From Dendrolimus kikuchii (Eukaryota > Arthropoda > Insecta > Lepidoptera > Lasiocampidae), in assembly GCA_019925095.2 (NCBI GenBank), contig CM034391.1, forward strand, positions 27,207,051 through 27,271,050: DNA of 64,000 nt. Direction: 5' to 3'. Positions 9,404 through 18,740 of the stretch are shown piece by piece. Position 1 is the stretch's first letter, and every line of letters starts with the position of its first letter. Made by a program: the position numbers and the translations under genes. Under the pieces are notes generated by a model. It saw nothing but the letters and a program-made list of their open reading frames with translations. It made no database searches and had not been told where the DNA came from.

Positions 9404-9843
9404 TGTTACGACCGACAAAGACAAATACGCACCTGCATTTTATAACCTTTCGGCATTTGGACTTCTTTTGTTTACTTTGGGTTTAAAATTTGTGATTAGA
9501 AAGCAGCTCATTGTGTATTGTCATATTTTATGGCAGTCATTAGCCAGGTGTGTCGGGCTGATTCTAAGAATTCGGTCCATGCGGTCGAACAGACATATTG
9601 TAACTGTGCAGTATAAAGCAATGGCCCAATGGAGAGATCGACAGTCGAGCGAGAACCACGATCAAGGCGAGACTCTATTTAGTGACGGACTTTGCGCATG
9701 TATTTGAATTACGATCTTCTGCATTACGTTTGGACTTGTTGCGTTGGGTTATATTTGTACCTGTGTTATTTGTTTGTATATATCTAATAAAACTCTATAA
9801 TAATTCCAACGGCATTTTAATTCGAGTCCTGCAACTCGTAATA
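9404..9843 (+). mobile_element. Solo LTR, Gypsy-like family LTR-1 (440 bp)
   Basis: TGTTACGACCGACAAAG at the 5' end and GCAACTCGTAATA at the 3' end (family end CGTAACA, one substitution). The 4-bp duplication ATAT lies at 9400-9403 and 9844-9847. A TAATAAAACTCTATAATAA block near the 3' end could hold the poly(A) signal of the R region. No internal retroelement sequence is present. Confidence 0.82.
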
Positions 9844-9847
9844 ATAT

Positions 9848-10084
9848 TAATGTACTCCGTGTATAGTTCTTTCTGCGTATTACGTTGTCGGAAAGCATGA
9901 CTCCTAAAGATATTAAGGTTAACAGCATTTGAATTATTTGTCGGTAGGAAATGATCAAATTGGTATGTTGGATACAAACTTATTTATCCGCTCATAATTT
10001 TCGCGTGACAATTGCTTGCTAAACCAAAACATTCTCGTAGGTAATTTAATGCAGTAGATCAACTTATATATATATATTTATATA
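9848..10084. other. No recognisable gene
   Basis: AT-rich; a short (TA)n lies at about 10065-10080. Confidence 0.5.
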
Positions 10085-10186
10085 ACTAGCTTCTGCCCGC
10101 GACTTATATATATATAGCCTATAGCCATCCTCGATAATTGGGCTATCCAACACTGCAAGAATTTTTCAAATCAGACCAGTAGTTCC
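10085..10186 (-). mobile_element. Helitron-like fragment (CTAG family), target of an R1-like insertion
   Basis: ACTAGCTTCTGCCCGCGAC followed by a deletion, then GCCTATAGCC and the AGACCAGTAGTTCC block. An R1-like element begins at once after AGTAGTTCC (poly-T from 10187). Confidence 0.65.
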
Positions 10187-11302
10187 TTTTTTTTTGGCCA
10201 GGGGAAATCTCTTTGAGGACTAAGCTGCGACAGGCACAGAAGCCTAGGGGGGATGTTCGCGACCGGTGTGAGTGTGTGGGATTCGCCAGATCGCGGGTGG
10301 CACTAGCGTGCCCGATCAGTACCGGTGCCACGCTATTGCCACGCCCCAGTTAGGGATATCTACTAAAACCCCTGGGTGTTCCGTCCTGCGCCTTATGCCA
10401 GGGCTACGTGTATACGGGCTTCCCAACTCCGCGTGCCCTGGCAGGCGTGGGCCCCCCTCAGTGGGCCTCTTCCTATGCCAGGGGACGTATCCCCCAGCTA
10501 CTGCTAGGTCTACTCCATGCGTGGGGCGGTCTGTAACGCGCCCCACGAGAGGAGAGATGAGCGCGCGCGGAACACTCGTGCTCTCATCTCGACGGCATGT
10601 GCGGGTGAGTGAGAACCCCTGTACCCCTAGGGGCCCCACCCGCGCCGCCCGCTTACGGTGGCCGAAGATCACTATCCGACCTAAAGCGTCGGTGCGTACT
10701 AAAGTGGCGCCAGCAGAATTACCGGATGGTGCTCACTGCGGCGCGCTAGAAGGACTTCTTCGCGAACGCGATGTTGCTCGCAGAAGGAAGGGGTAGCGTC
10801 CCATCCAGGAGCTATTGACCATCAGAAGTACCACGACCGGGAGCGAGGTGTACAAATCCAGTATGGGCGACGAGCTCTCGGCGCTGCTCTGTCTAGGACT
10901 GACAGTCCTAGAGTGTGTGCAGCGCCGTGGACGAGTAGCACATAATATAATGATGGTCGATGACGTGGCCTCGCGGCCGAGGCAATCGCAGGTACCTTCT
11001 TGAAGGGCAACCATGCTGCGTCAGGAACTGACAAAGCCTGAACGTCAGGGTGCCGTGGAGTCGTCCCTAGCCATTCTGTGCAGGATTGGGCCTCACCGCT
11101 TCATATGGTGGCGGTGGCCCGCGCCGGGGTGTCGTAGGCGGTGATTCCCAGACCCCCACGGCTATTATTGTGTTATTCTCGGACCGTCAGGCGTTCGATC
11201 CTCGTTGTCGGCGCGAATCCGGTGCCCCTGGCCAGGGACTAGCTTCTGCGCCGCGACTTACATATGACGCCAGGACCCTGGCTTCCAGGTCCCATGGGGG
11301 GG
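10187..11302 (-). pseudogene. R1-clade-like LINE, 3' part, copy 1 (degenerate)
   Basis: Minus strand; poly(T) 10187-10195 is the A-tail complement. The 3' UTR block 10200-10660 is nearly identical to copy 2 (11355-11818). Further upstream the coding part is much more diverged than in copy 2, with mixed-looking segments at 10680-10850 and 11180-11300. A 42-bp sequence just left of it (10145-10186) is repeated just right of it (11303-11344). The ORF is broken throughout. It may be an insertion into the tail junction of copy 2 with a long target duplication, or a tandem duplication. Confidence 0.65.
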
Positions 11303-11344
11303 ATCCAACACTGCAAGAATTTTTCAAATCAGACCAGTAGTTCC

Positions 11345-13027
11345 TTTTTTTTTTGGCCAGGGGAAATCCGTTTGAGGACTAAGCCGCGACAGGCACAGAA
11401 GCCTGGGGGGATGTTCGCGACCGGTGTGAGTGTGTGGGATTCGCCAGATCGGGAGTGGCACTAGCGTGCCCGGTCAGAACGGGTGCCACGCTATTGCCAC
11501 GCCCCAGTTAGGGATATCCACTAAAGCCCCTGGGTGTTCCGTCCTGCGCCTTATGCCAGGGCTACGTGTATACGGGCTTCCCAACTCCGCGTGCCCTGGC
11601 AGGCGTGGGCCCCCCTCAGTGGGCCTCTTCCTATGCCAGGGGACGTATCGCTCGGCTACTGCTAGGTCTACTCCATGCGTGGGGCGGTCTGTAACGCGCC
11701 CCACGAGAGGAGAGATGAGCGCGCGCGGAACACTCGCGCTCTCATCTCGACGGCATGTGCGGGTGCGTGAGAACCCCTATACCCCTAGGGGCCCCACCCG
11801 CGCCGCCCGCTTACGGTGGCCGAAGGTCACTATCCGACCTCCGGCGTCGGCGCGTCCTCCTTTGGCGGGAGCGGAGCAGAGAATTACGCTCACGCTCCCG
11901 TTCCACCTCCTCCTTCGCGAACATGACTTGCTCGCAGAAGGAAAAGATGGCGTCCCATCCGGTGGAGCTCCCGACCTTGGCGCGTACCACGGCCGGGAGC
12001 GAGGTGTCAAATCCGGTATGGGCGACGAGCTCTCGGCGCTGCTCTGTCCAGGAAGAACAGTCCTGGAGTGTGTGCAGCGCCGTGTCCTCGTAGCCCGTGT
12101 CACAATGATGGCACCTTGACGTGGCCTCGCGGCCGAGGCGACACAGGTACCTTCCGAAGCAACCATGCCCCGTCAGGACCTGCGTCAGCCTGAACGTCAG
12201 GGTGCCATGACGTCTTCCTAGCCATTCGTGCAGGACGGGCCTCACCGCCTCAATGGTGGCGGGGCCCGCGCCGGGGCGTCGTAGGCGGTCTTCCCAGACC
12301 CCCACGGCTACCTGGCGGAGCTCCGACCGGCACGCCTCGATCTCGCGAGGCGCGGGTCTGGTGCCCCTGGCCAGGGCTTCTTTGCGCCACACATAGAGTG
12401 ACGCCAGGACCCTGGCTTCCAGGTCTCTGGTTGCTCTGACGGCCAATACGCGTTGAGCTTGATGCAACAGCGCCGCGTTTTTGGCCATCAGGCGGTTAGA
12501 CCATACTGGAGCCCCGTAAAAGGCCATCGAACGTACGATGCCTTCGAAGAGTTTTCGGCACGTGGCATTGGGCCCCCCAACATTGGGGAGCAGGCGCGAG
12601 AGTGCACTGGCTGCCCCCTTGAGTCTGGGGAGCAGCTGCCGAAAATGTGCCGAAAAATCCCATCGGCCATCGAAGACCAATCCCAGGTACTTCATGGTCT
12701 CCCCGATGCCGATGCGGATGCCTCCTACTACGATGCTACTGTCCGGAGGCGGGCGGTTGCGAGGGCCGTGAAACATCGCGGCCTCGGTCTTCTGTAAAGC
12801 CACCTCCAGACTAAGACGCGCCGGATCCTGCCTTCCGTCGTCGACACCCCAGCCGTGCCTAGAAGGCACGCCTGCCGATGGGTCCTCCCACGCGCGGCGA
12901 TCAATGTGTCATCGGCGTAACAAATGACACTGATGCCCGGTGGACCCGACACCTCAAAGTCTAGTCATATGCGATGTTTTACAGGAGGGGGGCCTAGAAC
13001 CGACCCCTGTGGAACACCGCATACCGT
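11345..13027 (-). mobile_element. R1-clade-like LINE, 5'-truncated, copy 2
   Basis: Minus strand, A-tail complement at 11345-11354. The coding part holds, in order, GVPQGSVLGP (about 13015-12985), CYADDT (about 12920), RNA-binding and C-terminal regions, and a CCHC-type finger CHHCDTGYEDTALHTLQDC. The palm motifs lie in other frames than the main ORF, so there are at least two frameshifts. The element stops inside the reverse transcriptase at about 13027. Upstream RT motifs, endonuclease and ORF1 are absent. R1 assignment rests on LPNVGGP, YGAPVW and the finger. Confidence 0.75.
11811..12869 (-). CDS. R1-like ORF2 C-terminal part (352-codon open frame)
   Basis: This open frame encodes the thumb and C-terminal region of a non-LTR reverse transcriptase: EVALQKTEAAMFHG, then MKYLGLVFDGRWDF, RLLPNVGGP and YGAPVWSNRL. 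Around residues 245-275 is the zinc finger C-x2-C-x8-H-x4-C (CHHC...HTLQDC), thought to help bind template or target. The catalytic YADD lies upstream in a different frame, so this frame alone cannot be an active enzyme. It ends in an Arg-rich tail (RSRQRRTRRRRRS). The first Met is not the real start. Confidence 0.8.
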   Translation of the reverse strand: MPSRHGWGVDDGRQDPARLSLEVALQKTEAAMFHGPRNRPPPDSSIVVGGIRIGIGETMKYLGLVFDGRWDFSAHFRQLLPRLKGAASALSRLLPNVGGPNATCRKLFEGIVRSMAFYGAPVWSNRLMAKNAALLHQAQRVLAVRATRDLEARVLASLYVWRKEALARGTRPAPREIEACRSELRQVAVGVWEDRLRRPGAGPATIEAVRPVLHEWLGRRHGTLTFRLTQVLTGHGCFGRYLCRLGREATSRCHHCDTGYEDTALHTLQDCSSWTEQRRELVAHTGFDTSLPAVVRAKVGSSTGWDAIFSFCEQVMFAKEEVERERERNSLLRSRQRRTRRRRRSDSDLRPP

Positions 13028-13140
13028 ACGTAACACATGTCGTAACACATAGGTTTAAGAAAATAAAGAAACTACATTGAATCTAAGATCTGGCTTAAAG
13101 GCCTAGCTGCCAAGCCACAAACCTAAATAAATTAAATTTT
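13028..13140. other. Short unrecognised spacer
   Basis: GTAACACATGTCGTAACACA is a small internal repeat; nothing else was seen. Confidence 0.4.
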
Positions 13141-13501
13141 TTGACAGCAGGTAAAATTTAATAAAACTACGTTTTGACGGTTTTAAGCGCCGTAATTTAT
13201 TTGATTTTTATTATTCCGACGTTTCGGCCACTTTTAAGTAGCCGTGATCACGAAAGCCAAAGGTGTCAAGTGTCAATGACTATTGTTAAAGTTTTATTTA
13301 GCCTACCGCCAACTTGTTCATTTTAATTATTTAGTTTTAATTTTGTTTATGGTTAGTATTTACTCTATGGGAGCCTTTTCAAATTTACCACCGCTTCGCA
13401 ACATGTTGTGGTTTGAAGAGAAGAAGCGGCGCAAGAAACTCTTCAGCAAACATGCCTAACTCTAATAATTTTATATAATATTAAAATGGGTGGGAGGAAT
13501 A
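13141..13501 (-). repeat. Dispersed repeat with CCGACGTTTCGGCC hairpin region (copy 1)
   Basis: Aligns along its length with 60797-61165: AAAACTACGTTTT, GGTTTTAAGCGC, GACGTTTCGGCCACTT, GCCGTGATCACG, then GAGAAGAAGCGGCGCAAG. Partial copies lie at 41855-41945 and, inverted, 50060-50270. It has no coding sequence. The family is unknown to me; the GTGATCACGGCCACT region can fold back. Confidence 0.6.
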
Positions 13502-13800
13502 TAATAGTAATAACAGCCCATAAATGTCCCACTGCTGGGCTAGGGCCTCCCACTATAGGGGAAACGGACAGTATACCCGCCACGCTTGTCCAAGGCGGCT
13601 TGGCAGGTTTGACACATCGGTTATCTCAATTTGCAGGTTTCATCACGATATTTTCCTTCACCGTTGTTAGCACGTGGTAATTGTAACAATATGCACATTA
13701 GGTCAGAAAACTGCCTAAGTGGTGCATGCGTTCCGGCCAGGATCGAACCCGAGCCCTTTGAGCTCGGGACGCGTGCGCTAGACATTACGCTACCACAACG
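13502..13800 (-). mobile_element. tRNA-derived SINE (SINE-C), 11-bp target duplication
   Basis: On the minus strand it starts with a tRNA-like head (GTGGTAGCGTAATGTCTAGC) and a box B GGTTCGATCCTGG near 13740-13750. It ends with CCCAGCAGTGGGACATTTATG and AT-rich tail. The direct repeat TGGGAGGAATA occurs at 13491-13501 and 13801-13811. Other copies: 62336-62490 (-) and 63157-63412 (+). Transcription by RNA polymerase III from the internal boxes is expected. Confidence 0.85.
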
Positions 13801-13820
13801 TGGGAGGAATAATAAAAAAA

Positions 13821-14328
13821 AACCGACTTCAAAAACTAAAAAGTATAAAATAACTTATTTCTAAAGCTATTATTATTAATATACATTATCTAAAACATCT
13901 AGAAGTCGGTGCAAAGTAAAACATAAAAATTACTATATTTTTTTGAAAATTACTAAGCACCGACTTTAACTTGTACTTATACTTTTTAGTTTTTGAAGTC
14001 GGTTTTTTTAAACGAAGTTTTTTATTTTTTTGTTACTTTTTAGTGTCTAGCTAGCTATGTATGGGTAGACCTACAAAAGCTGCCGCGCTCCTTAAAAAAT
14101 ATAGGACCCAAGAAACGGGAACAAAAAAATGTTCGTAAAATGAAAACTACTGCACCAAACTATATTACATTTTTAGAAAACCAACTGGCAGCTATTCCGC
14201 GTCGAACAAAAAAAGAATCACGTAAATCGGACCATAAATCTCGGAGTAATCGGTGAACATACATAAAAAAAAAACAAAAAAAAAGATTCCGACGAATTGA
14301 GAACCTCCTCCTTTTTTTGAAGTCGGTT
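13821..14328. mobile_element. TIR element (TIR-1) with AACCGACTTCAAAAA ends
   Basis: The terminal inverted repeats AACCGACTTCAAAAA and TTTTTTTGAAGTCGGTT bound 508 bp. A shorter unit, 13821-14003, has 28-bp perfect inverted ends (starting AACCGACTTCAAAAACTAAA) and an inner pair AAGTCGGTGC/GCACCGACTT. The other copy, in reverse order, is at 27183-27888. No transposase is encoded, so this is a non-autonomous (MITE-like) element of unknown superfamily. The paralogous empty site can be read at 61138-61160. Confidence 0.7.
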
Positions 14329-14624
14329 AAAAAGAAATTATCAATCAAGTTGGTTTGTGTTCCGGTGCATGCAGAACTTACGGCCTATAGGTGTGAGCAG
14401 TACACCATGTATGGTCTGACTTGCGTTTAGTAGAGCGCAAGTCTTTGCCGCGAGGTGAAGTACTTCTTAGACCGGTTTAGCACGCCAAGCTTTTTTGAAG
14501 TGATAACTTCTTATGGGAGGGTAAACTGCTTCGTTACATCACGCGTTACGGCGCCAGTCTGTCTGTTTAGTGATCACGGAAAAACTACTGGACCAACTTA
14601 GATTAGTTCAACACACAACTTTGA
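14329..14624. repeat. Flank of the dispersed repeat, AT/GC mixed
   Basis: CAAGTTGGTTTGTGTTCCGG at about 14345 recurs at 61158. The rest (to 14624) shows GTCTGTCTGTTTAGTGATCACG, similar to 17125-17150, perhaps old DNA-element debris. Confidence 0.4.
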
Positions 14625-14788
14625 CAACTTTGAGTTGTGTTCCGGCATTAGTGACCAGGTTCCAGGCTCACTTAAGAGAGCAGCAGCGCATTTGTAGTAC
14701 CTTTAGTGTTGCAAATGTCTATAGGCGATGGTAACCGCTTTCCATCCAGAGGGCTGTCTGCTGAACTCCTGCAATAAAAAAAAAAGTT
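14625..14788 (+). mobile_element. SINE-A, 5'-truncated
   Basis: Begins inside the TTTGAGTTGTGTTCCGG block and runs to CTCCTGCAATAAAAAAAAAAG. Clear 5' truncation with an intact tail. Confidence 0.88.
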
Positions 14789-14828
14789 TAAGTTATCACT
14801 TCTGTCGGGTGTCCCAAAGACACCTGAT

Positions 14829-14990
14829 TTTTATTTTTTATTGAATGAGTTCAGCAGACAGGCAGACGGCCCACCTGATGGAAAGCGGTTACCATCGCAC
14901 ATGGACATTTGCAACACCAAAAGCGTTACAAATGCGCTGCTGCTCTCTTACGGGAGACTGGAACATGGCCACTAATGCCGGAAACACGGG
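14829..14990 (-). mobile_element. SINE-A, 5'-truncated
   Basis: The A-tail complement reads TTTTTTATTGAATGAGTTC. Similarity ends after CTAATGCCGGAAACACGGG. Confidence 0.82.
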
Positions 14991-15042
14991 ACATACTCTA
15001 TTGGAAGCAAGTCTGTCCTTGCGTCCCAGATGACTGAGAGAT

Positions 15043-15352
15043 GTGTCCGTGCAGGAACGGAGAAAGAATACAATTTCCTGTGGCCTGTCGGAAGAGGCGA
15101 CAAAACAATCCACAGCCAGGTGGTAGGGCATTTGCCCGACTGGATGGCTACCACTCCTGGTCTAAAGTAGGTCGCCATAACAACTTTGAGTTGTGTTCCG
15201 GCATTTGTGATCAGGTTCCAGTCAGTCTCCCTTAAGAGACCAGCAGCGCATTTGTAGCACCTTTGGTGTTGCAAATATCCATAGGTGAGAGTAACCGCTT
15301 TGCATCAAGTGGGCCGTCTGCCTGTCTGCTGAACTCCTGCAATAAAAAAAAC
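15043..15352 (+). mobile_element. SINE-A, nearly full length
   Basis: Starts TGTCCGTGCAGGAACGG with a small deletion (TGTGGCCTGTCGGAAG), ends CTCCTGCAATAAAAAAAA. It lies head-to-head with the copy at 14829-14990 across about 50 bp. Confidence 0.88.
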
Positions 15353-15539
15353 CCCGAAACTGCACGTTGTTCGTTATACCGACGCTAAGAATCCCTATAC
15401 TTCTGAAGATGGTAAGGGGTGTCCCTTGAAACTGTGGTGCAGGGACCAATTGGGTCTTTCTAAAAGTACCAGAAAGAAGCCTACAAATTTATTCTAAATC
15501 AATATGAATAAAACCATTAATATTTACTCTCTACAGGAC

Positions 15540-16265
15540 GTGCCCGCATCCTTGCCGTTACCCGCAAAGAGTCTGGTTTCTGGCTCCAAGCTATCCCCTC
15601 CCCAAACATAGGAACATTAATGGATAATACTTCCTTTTCTTTGGCTATAAATCTGCGCTTGGGTTCTCGCATATGTGCACCACACACATGCGTCTGTGGA
15701 ACAGAGATAATCGGCCCGGGATACCACGGTCTTTCTTGCCGCTAACGTGCCGGCTTTATTGGAGCCGAACGGTATTGCACGTGACGATGGTAGGCGTCCC
15801 GACGGAATGACTCTAATTCCCTGGCAGCGTGGCAAGCCTTTGGTGTGGGATGCGACTTGCGTAGACAAGTTGGCCGCATCCCATTTACCAAACACGTCTC
15901 AATCAGCCGGTTCAGCGGCAGAAACAGCCGAATCACTCAAGCGGCGCAAATATGCAACCCTCTGTGAGAGTTATATGTTTGTGCCGTTTGCTGTCGAGAC
16001 GCTTGGACAGTGGGGTCCTGAGGCCATGAGCCTCTACCAAAATTTATCGAAACGACTCATTGACTCTTCGGGTGATCAGAGGGCTGGTGCTTACCTCGGC
16101 CAACGGATCAGTATGGCGATCCAGCGCGAAAACGTAGCCAGCCTTAACCTTACCCATAGAAGACGGTGATCTGGGCTCAGTATTCTACTTATAGTTTTGA
16201 GGGACTATGAGTAGAATACAATACAAATAAGTTAAGTTTTCTTGCATTGTATTCGATTATATGTA
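15540..16265 (+). pseudogene. R2-type (restriction-like endonuclease) retroelement, C-terminal fragment
   Basis: Conceptual frames give SGFWLQAIPSPNIGTLMDN, a Cys/His knuckle ICAPHTCVCG...YHGLSC, a stop/frameshift at about 15733, and then a 141-codon frame (15747-16169). That frame has RPDGMT, VWDATCVD, FVPFAVETLGQWGPEAMSLY and AYLGQRISMAIQR. RPD followed 15 residues later by D matches the PD-(D/E)XK endonuclease pattern that R2-like LINEs carry after their Cys/His motif. The reverse transcriptase is absent. 3' UTR pieces recur at 28464-28765 (-) and 37955-38095 (+). Confidence 0.6.
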
Positions 16266-16728
16266 ATTTTATTATTTTAATATTTATGAAAGCGTAAGCT
16301 TGTCTTTTTGAGACCCTGCACAAAGTATTGAATCATCAAACAATATTCCTAACAATGTCGCTCTAAGAAAAGGTGAACTGATGTTACTGTCTTAACGTCT
16401 CAACAACAGAAGAGCGCTTGAAGAAAACCCCGCCATTGCGCATTGTATATCTAGACAGCTGTGTAACCGCGCCATTGTTACTTTTCCCCTGATACACCTT
16501 TATTTTTATTTTAACGTAATCTCACGGCTCTTCATTACTCGCCTCTGGCTGCAACCGCTGGTATTCGTAGAGACTGCGAGGTGACAGCAGACGGGCGGTT
16601 GGCCCGTTACGTAATAGATACTTCAAAGTCTTAACGGTTTACTAATGTTTTTATCACTAGTTCAGCTGCCTAAACAGCGTCACACACATGGCACTAGTTA
16701 GGATATATATATAGGTATAGACATAAGG
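16266..16728. other. No recognisable gene
   Basis: Mixed composition; no family or frame recognised. Confidence 0.5.
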
Positions 16729-16820
16729 CACACACTGCATATGCATTTCTTCACAACACCAGCATGTAACAGATACGCTCTACATTAGTATAAGTTTAGT
16801 ATTGAAATTACAATAAATTA
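16729..16820 (+). repeat. Left arm of a 92-bp inverted repeat
   Basis: Begins CACACACTGCATATGCA and ends AATTACAATAAATTA. Its reverse complement lies at 18183-18276 with about seven mismatches. The arms enclose about 1.36 kb holding a TIR-bounded element and a SINE. Confidence 0.75.
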
Positions 16821-17330
16821 ATATAATAAGTTATTTGGAAGACACATACACCTTAACACAAAAATCAATAAATTAATGTCACACACAAGGCCCAAAATAA
16901 CTAATAAGCGTGTTGAATTAAAAAAAATTAAATCTAGAAATAAAGTTGTAAAAAACTCGAGTCCGTAAACTTGTTAATAATAAAAAAAAACAGCTAACTT
17001 ACATTTCGCATGAACTCTTGCAATTTTTGATTAAAAATCTATCTATCTATAATAAATCTTGAAATGGTTCGTTTGTACAATGGGTTTAAAAATCAGGGTA
17101 TAATTCGGAACAATCTTTTTGTCTGCCCGTCTGTCTATTAGAGCATCACGTGAAAACTACTGAACATATATAAATGAAAATCGACCGACATTGGGCTGAC
17201 TTAATACCTAAAACCCGAGTTAATACTTCGATACATTTTATCACGATAAATGAAGTAGTTTCCTTAAAATAGATGTATTAGCAAAATAGATAGTGCTGCT
17301 ATCGCGTTTTTTCGATTCACTAAGGCTACA
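16821..17330. other. No gene; degenerate repeat at 17040-17240
   Basis: The stretch 17040-17240 (GTCTGCCCGTCTGTCTATTAG, then GAAAACTACTGAACATAT) resembles the debris at 14560-14610. The rest is unrecognised. Confidence 0.4.
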
Positions 17331-17562
17331 TTCCATTAGGGACTCACAACAACCACGTTCACTACCGCGATTTTTCACGTTCCACTTGCTTGCCAGCGTG
17401 ACAATCGTAAACCCAAATGGAACAGCTATTTGACCCACATCTTGGTATGGGTCGTTGTAAGCGTTGTGTGATCGAAAGTGATAACGTCATTAGTGACGTT
17501 TTCGCTACGACCACAACGACCGCGGTCGCCTTATGGCTTTGTGAGCTACTAATGGAACGCCC
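17331..17562. mobile_element. Candidate MITE with about 20-bp imperfect inverted ends
   Basis: CATTCCATTAGGGACTCACAA at the left and TTGTGAGCTACTAATGGAACG at the right are inverted repeats with a 1-nt gap and few mismatches. They bound 232 bp of sequence richer in G+C than its flanks. No transposase and no convincing target duplication. The open frame 17417-17833 crosses its edge and is not taken as a gene. Confidence 0.45.
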
Positions 17563-17939
17563 TGTAAGAAATACCTACGTTCTCATAAACAAGATGTCAT
17601 TCGATGTATTATTTCAAATCAGGTTGGCTTCGACTCGTTTTTATGTTTTGCTGGGTAGTTCGTCTACACTTTATGGACTTAGTAAAGCTACTGCCCAGAG
17701 TACGGCACGCGGCGGGGTACACTCCAGTGTAATATATAAACTTCCTAAATTTGGAAAAATAAAATTTTTATTTACAACCACGGACTCTAGTTCCGTACCC
17801 TTTTTTTTTAAATTAAATTTAAGAAGAAGTTAGGAAGTTGTACACGCTTATTTGTTACTTTGTTATTGTTGTGTTACATTTAATGAATGCATGTTTGTGT
17901 TGTGCTGTACCTTAATAATAACTTATTATGTTAATTTGA
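17563..17939. other. No recognisable gene
   Basis: Contains the tail of an open frame (to 17833) with no recognised motif and low-complexity T runs. Confidence 0.4.
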
Positions 17940-18183
17940 CGGCCTCTGTGTTTGAGCGAGCTAAGCCTTTGCCGGCTTACCTCACTGCAACGCAGAGGCT
18001 CCGGGTTCGATTCCTGGTATGGTAAATTTCGGAAACGAATTTTCTCCACTATTTACTATGGTCTGGGTGTCTGGGATCGGCCCCCGAGTGGTCCATTGTA
18101 TATTACCCATAACACAAGCGTAACTTGCTTAATTTGTATACAGTGTGTGTGTTTGTCTGCCGATTTATTTATTATTATTATTT
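17940..18183 (+). mobile_element. tRNA-derived SINE (SINE-T) with (ATT)n tail
   Basis: tRNA-like head: GGCCTCTGTGTTTGAGCG (A-box region, one base changed from the other copies) and exact box B GGTTCGATTCC. The body includes GGTCTGGGTGTCTGGGATCG; the tail is ATTATTATTATT. Ends directly against the right inverted arm at 18183. Confidence 0.88.
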
Positions 18184-18276
18184 AATTTATTCTAATTTTA
18201 ATATTAAACTTATACTAATGTAGAGTGTATCTGTTACATGCTGGTGTTGTGAGGAAGTGCATGTGCAGTGTGTGTG
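18183..18276 (-). repeat. Right arm of the 92-bp inverted repeat
   Basis: Partner of 16729-16820; the shared core includes ACAGATAC[GA]CTCTACATTAG on the complementary strand. Confidence 0.75.
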
Positions 18277-18740
18277 GAAAATAAATTAAAACTGTCGGTA
18301 ATACGAGCGTCAGCTTTGTCACTGGCGGAAGAAACGCTCGTGTGCGGAATGCGAGACATATTTTTAAGTTCGCAAGATGCAATTATTGTTACAAGTCCTC
18401 ATAACAGTTCTTTTTGTTGGCGAGTTAACCAGTTACTTGGGGAGTCCGAAAGCTAACAAATGACGTTTCTAGTTTCCAGTTATTGTATTAGTTGGGGGAA
18501 AACTTTCTCTGTACATGACATTTTTATTTCTCGTACAGACATTGTTTGTAAGCGGGCAACGTACAAAATAATTTATTTTGGTGGTTTTCTGTTTAGAAAT
18601 AAGTTTGTTTTGATGGAAACAAAATATTGCGAACTGGTTTTTTAAGTGACTTAAGAAAAGGAGTAGGTTGTTTTGGAGGTCTTCAGGTAGAAATGAAATA
18701 CTGTTCTGTGTTTGAATTGCAGTTCAGGAATACATATTAA
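18277..18740. other. No recognisable gene
   Basis: Two short open frames (18268-18456, 18460-18645) show no motif; treated as chance. Confidence 0.45.

Noticed and set aside
10272..10796. 174-codon plus-strand frame
   Set aside because: Antisense of the R1-like 3' UTR and coding end; the same frame recurs at 11430-12119 over the second copy.
11430..12119. 229-codon plus-strand frame
   Set aside because: Antisense shadow of the R1-like element in GC-rich DNA.
13720..13800. Genuine tRNA gene on the minus strand
   Set aside because: The tRNA-like head is fused to the SINE-C body, with target duplication.
17417..17833. 138-codon frame as a host gene
   Set aside because: It crosses the edge of a TIR-bounded element, ends in low-complexity sequence and shows no recognisable domain or splice context.
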